From Cohaesibacteraceae bacterium (GTDB lineage: Bacteria > Pseudomonadota > Alphaproteobacteria > Rhizobiales > Cohaesibacteraceae), in assembly GCA_016764535.1 (NCBI GenBank), contig JAESRR010000069.1, forward strand, positions 3,820-10,010: a stretch of 6,191 bases of DNA, written 5' to 3'. The position numbers were made by a program, and so were the translations under genes. Within the stretch, counting starts at the first letter, position 1. Each line of letters starts with the position of its first letter. Under the pieces are notes generated by a model. That model was not told the origin of the DNA. It ran no database searches and saw only the letters and a program-made list of their open reading frames with translations. Positions 5,042-6,191 of this stretch are shown here, one piece after another.

Positions 5042-6191
5042 CCATAACAAGAAGGCGAAATTTTTTACGCATGATGGGTCTGGCAACCAGTGTTGCTGCC
5101 CTGTCCATAATCCCATCGCAAGTGGCGTCAGCAAAAGATCGAATTTCAATCAAAATTGGCTATGCCGTTTCCAAAACCGGACAAAATTCAGCAGGAGCAG
5201 GCATTACCACAATTCCCAACTACGAATTGTGGGTGAAAGATGTAAATGATTCAGGCGGGCTTTTGCTGCCAGATGGAAGTAGGCTGCCCATCGAAATTGT
5301 CGAATATGATGACAGATCAAGTACGGAAGAAGTTGTTCGGGCGATTTCACGCCTCGCCACACAGGACAAGGTAGATTTCATCCTGCCACCATGGGGGACC
5401 GGATTCAACCTGGCCATAGCTCCATTGATGGATCGTCTTGGGTATCCGCAGCTTGCTGTAACAGCTATTACCGACAAGGCACCGGAATTTGCAAAACGCT
5501 GGAATAAGAGCTTTTGGTTCCTTGGTGGCGGAAGTGATTATGCCGAAGCGCTCGTGGAGGTACTGGCCGCAGCGCACAAGGACGGCAAGATAAATAACAA
5601 GGTTGCACTGGTTTCTGTAGCTGATGGATTTGGTATTGATTTACGGGCAGCCGCAGCACCATCTTTCAAATCAAACGGATTTGAGTTGACTTTCAACAAA
5701 ACCTATCCTTTGGGGACATCGGATTTCGCTGCCATAATGAATGAAGTGCAGGGTTCCGGAGCAGATAGTTTCATAGCTTTTTCATACCCTCCCGGCACTT
5801 TTTCCATCACCAAACAAGCCCAGGTTATGGGATACAACCCAAAAATTTTTAGCCCGGGTGTTGGTGTCGGATTTCCAATATTCAGCAAGATTAACGGTGA
5901 TAATGTCGAAGGCATCATGAGCCTGGGTGGTGTTGACATCCACAACGCTAAAATCAGCGCGTACGCTGCCCGTCACCAAACCACAACAGGTCGCTCTCCC
6001 GATACATGGGCCAGTGCGGTAACCTATGCCAGCCTTGAGATTTTGCAGCAGGCCATTGCCCGGAAAGGTCTGGACCGGGAGGATGTTTCAACAGAGATTT
6101 CAACTGGATCATTTGACACAATCCTTGGCCCCATCAAACTTGAGAACAATCAATTGCGAAATCTCTGGTGGATTGGACAGTGGCAAAAAGG
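5038..6191 (+). CDS. LIV/amide-type ABC transporter substrate-binding protein, Tat signal (3' partial)
   Basis: This exported solute-binding protein belongs to the branched-chain amino acid/amide (HAAT, Peripl_BP_6-like) group. The frame runs open to the window end, giving 384 codons; family members are about 390-430 residues, so only the C-terminal end is missing. The N-terminus carries a twin-arginine signal: RRRNFLRMMG (5-14), a hydrophobic core (about 12-25) and a likely cleavage after ASA (30-32). The mature start, SIKIGYAVSKTGQNSAGAG, is the typical first strand and loop of LIV-binding folds. It is followed by a substrate-site-like DFILPPWGTGFNLAIAPLMD and AVTAITDKAP, then the second lobe (KVALVSVADGFGIDLRAAAA) and a repeated alpha/beta pattern. 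The ligand is unknown; many proteins of this group bind compounds other than branched-chain amino acids. It is divergent from the AraC-type gene, and its permease and ATPase genes would be expected downstream, outside the window. Confidence 0.93.
   Translation, partial: MTITRRRNFLRMMGLATSVAALSIIPSQVASAKDRISIKIGYAVSKTGQNSAGAGITTIPNYELWVKDVNDSGGLLLPDGSRLPIEIVEYDDRSSTEEVVRAISRLATQDKVDFILPPWGTGFNLAIAPLMDRLGYPQLAVTAITDKAPEFAKRWNKSFWFLGGGSDYAEALVEVLAAAHKDGKINNKVALVSVADGFGIDLRAAAAPSFKSNGFELTFNKTYPLGTSDFAAIMNEVQGSGADSFIAFSYPPGTFSITKQAQVMGYNPKIFSPGVGVGFPIFSKINGDNVEGIMSLGGVDIHNAKISAYAARHQTTTGRSPDTWASAVTYASLEILQQAIARKGLDREDVSTEISTGSFDTILGPIKLENNQLRNLWWIGQWQK

Overview
The window looks like an alphaproteobacterial chromosomal segment, most like the Rhizobiales/Rhodobacterales nutrient-uptake regions that carry many ABC importers. 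This rests on protein character (RbsC-type permease pairs, Peripl_BP_4 and LIV-type binding proteins, a Tat-type signal, an AraC/XylS regulator) and a modest GC content, roughly mid-40s to 50 percent by eye and not computed. No species can be named. No mobile element, tRNA, rRNA or CRISPR array was seen.

Layout. Bases 1-2649 (+) hold the distal part of a carbohydrate-type (CUT2) ABC importer: a 5'-truncated RbsC-like permease, a second, different RbsC-like permease that overlaps it by one base (TAATG), and a periplasmic sugar-type binding protein. The ATPase gene is not in the window and presumably lies upstream. A short structured spacer separates permease 2 from the binding protein, and a perfect 10-bp stem-loop follows the binding protein. 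Bases 2728-3867 (+) encode a leaderless, probably cytoplasmic protein of about 379 residues with TIM-barrel glycoside-hydrolase-like motifs and a TTG start; it is the least understood gene here. Bases 3960-4826 (-) encode an AraC-family regulator that converges on it. From 5038 to the window end (+) runs a Tat-signal-bearing LIV/amide-type binding protein, truncated at its 3' end and divergent from the AraC gene.

How it may work together (inference): the binding protein and permease pair import a sugar or glycoside, and the cytoplasmic barrel protein acts on the imported compound. The AraC-type regulator sits between this locus and a second importer, is divergent from the latter, and could control one or both. 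The most interesting observations are the uncharacterised barrel protein with an altered 'DGxHxDFxRxP'-like strand, a possible H-type pseudoknot just before the binding-protein ribosome binding site, and a 17-codon upstream ORF whose stop overlaps the start of the LIV-type gene.
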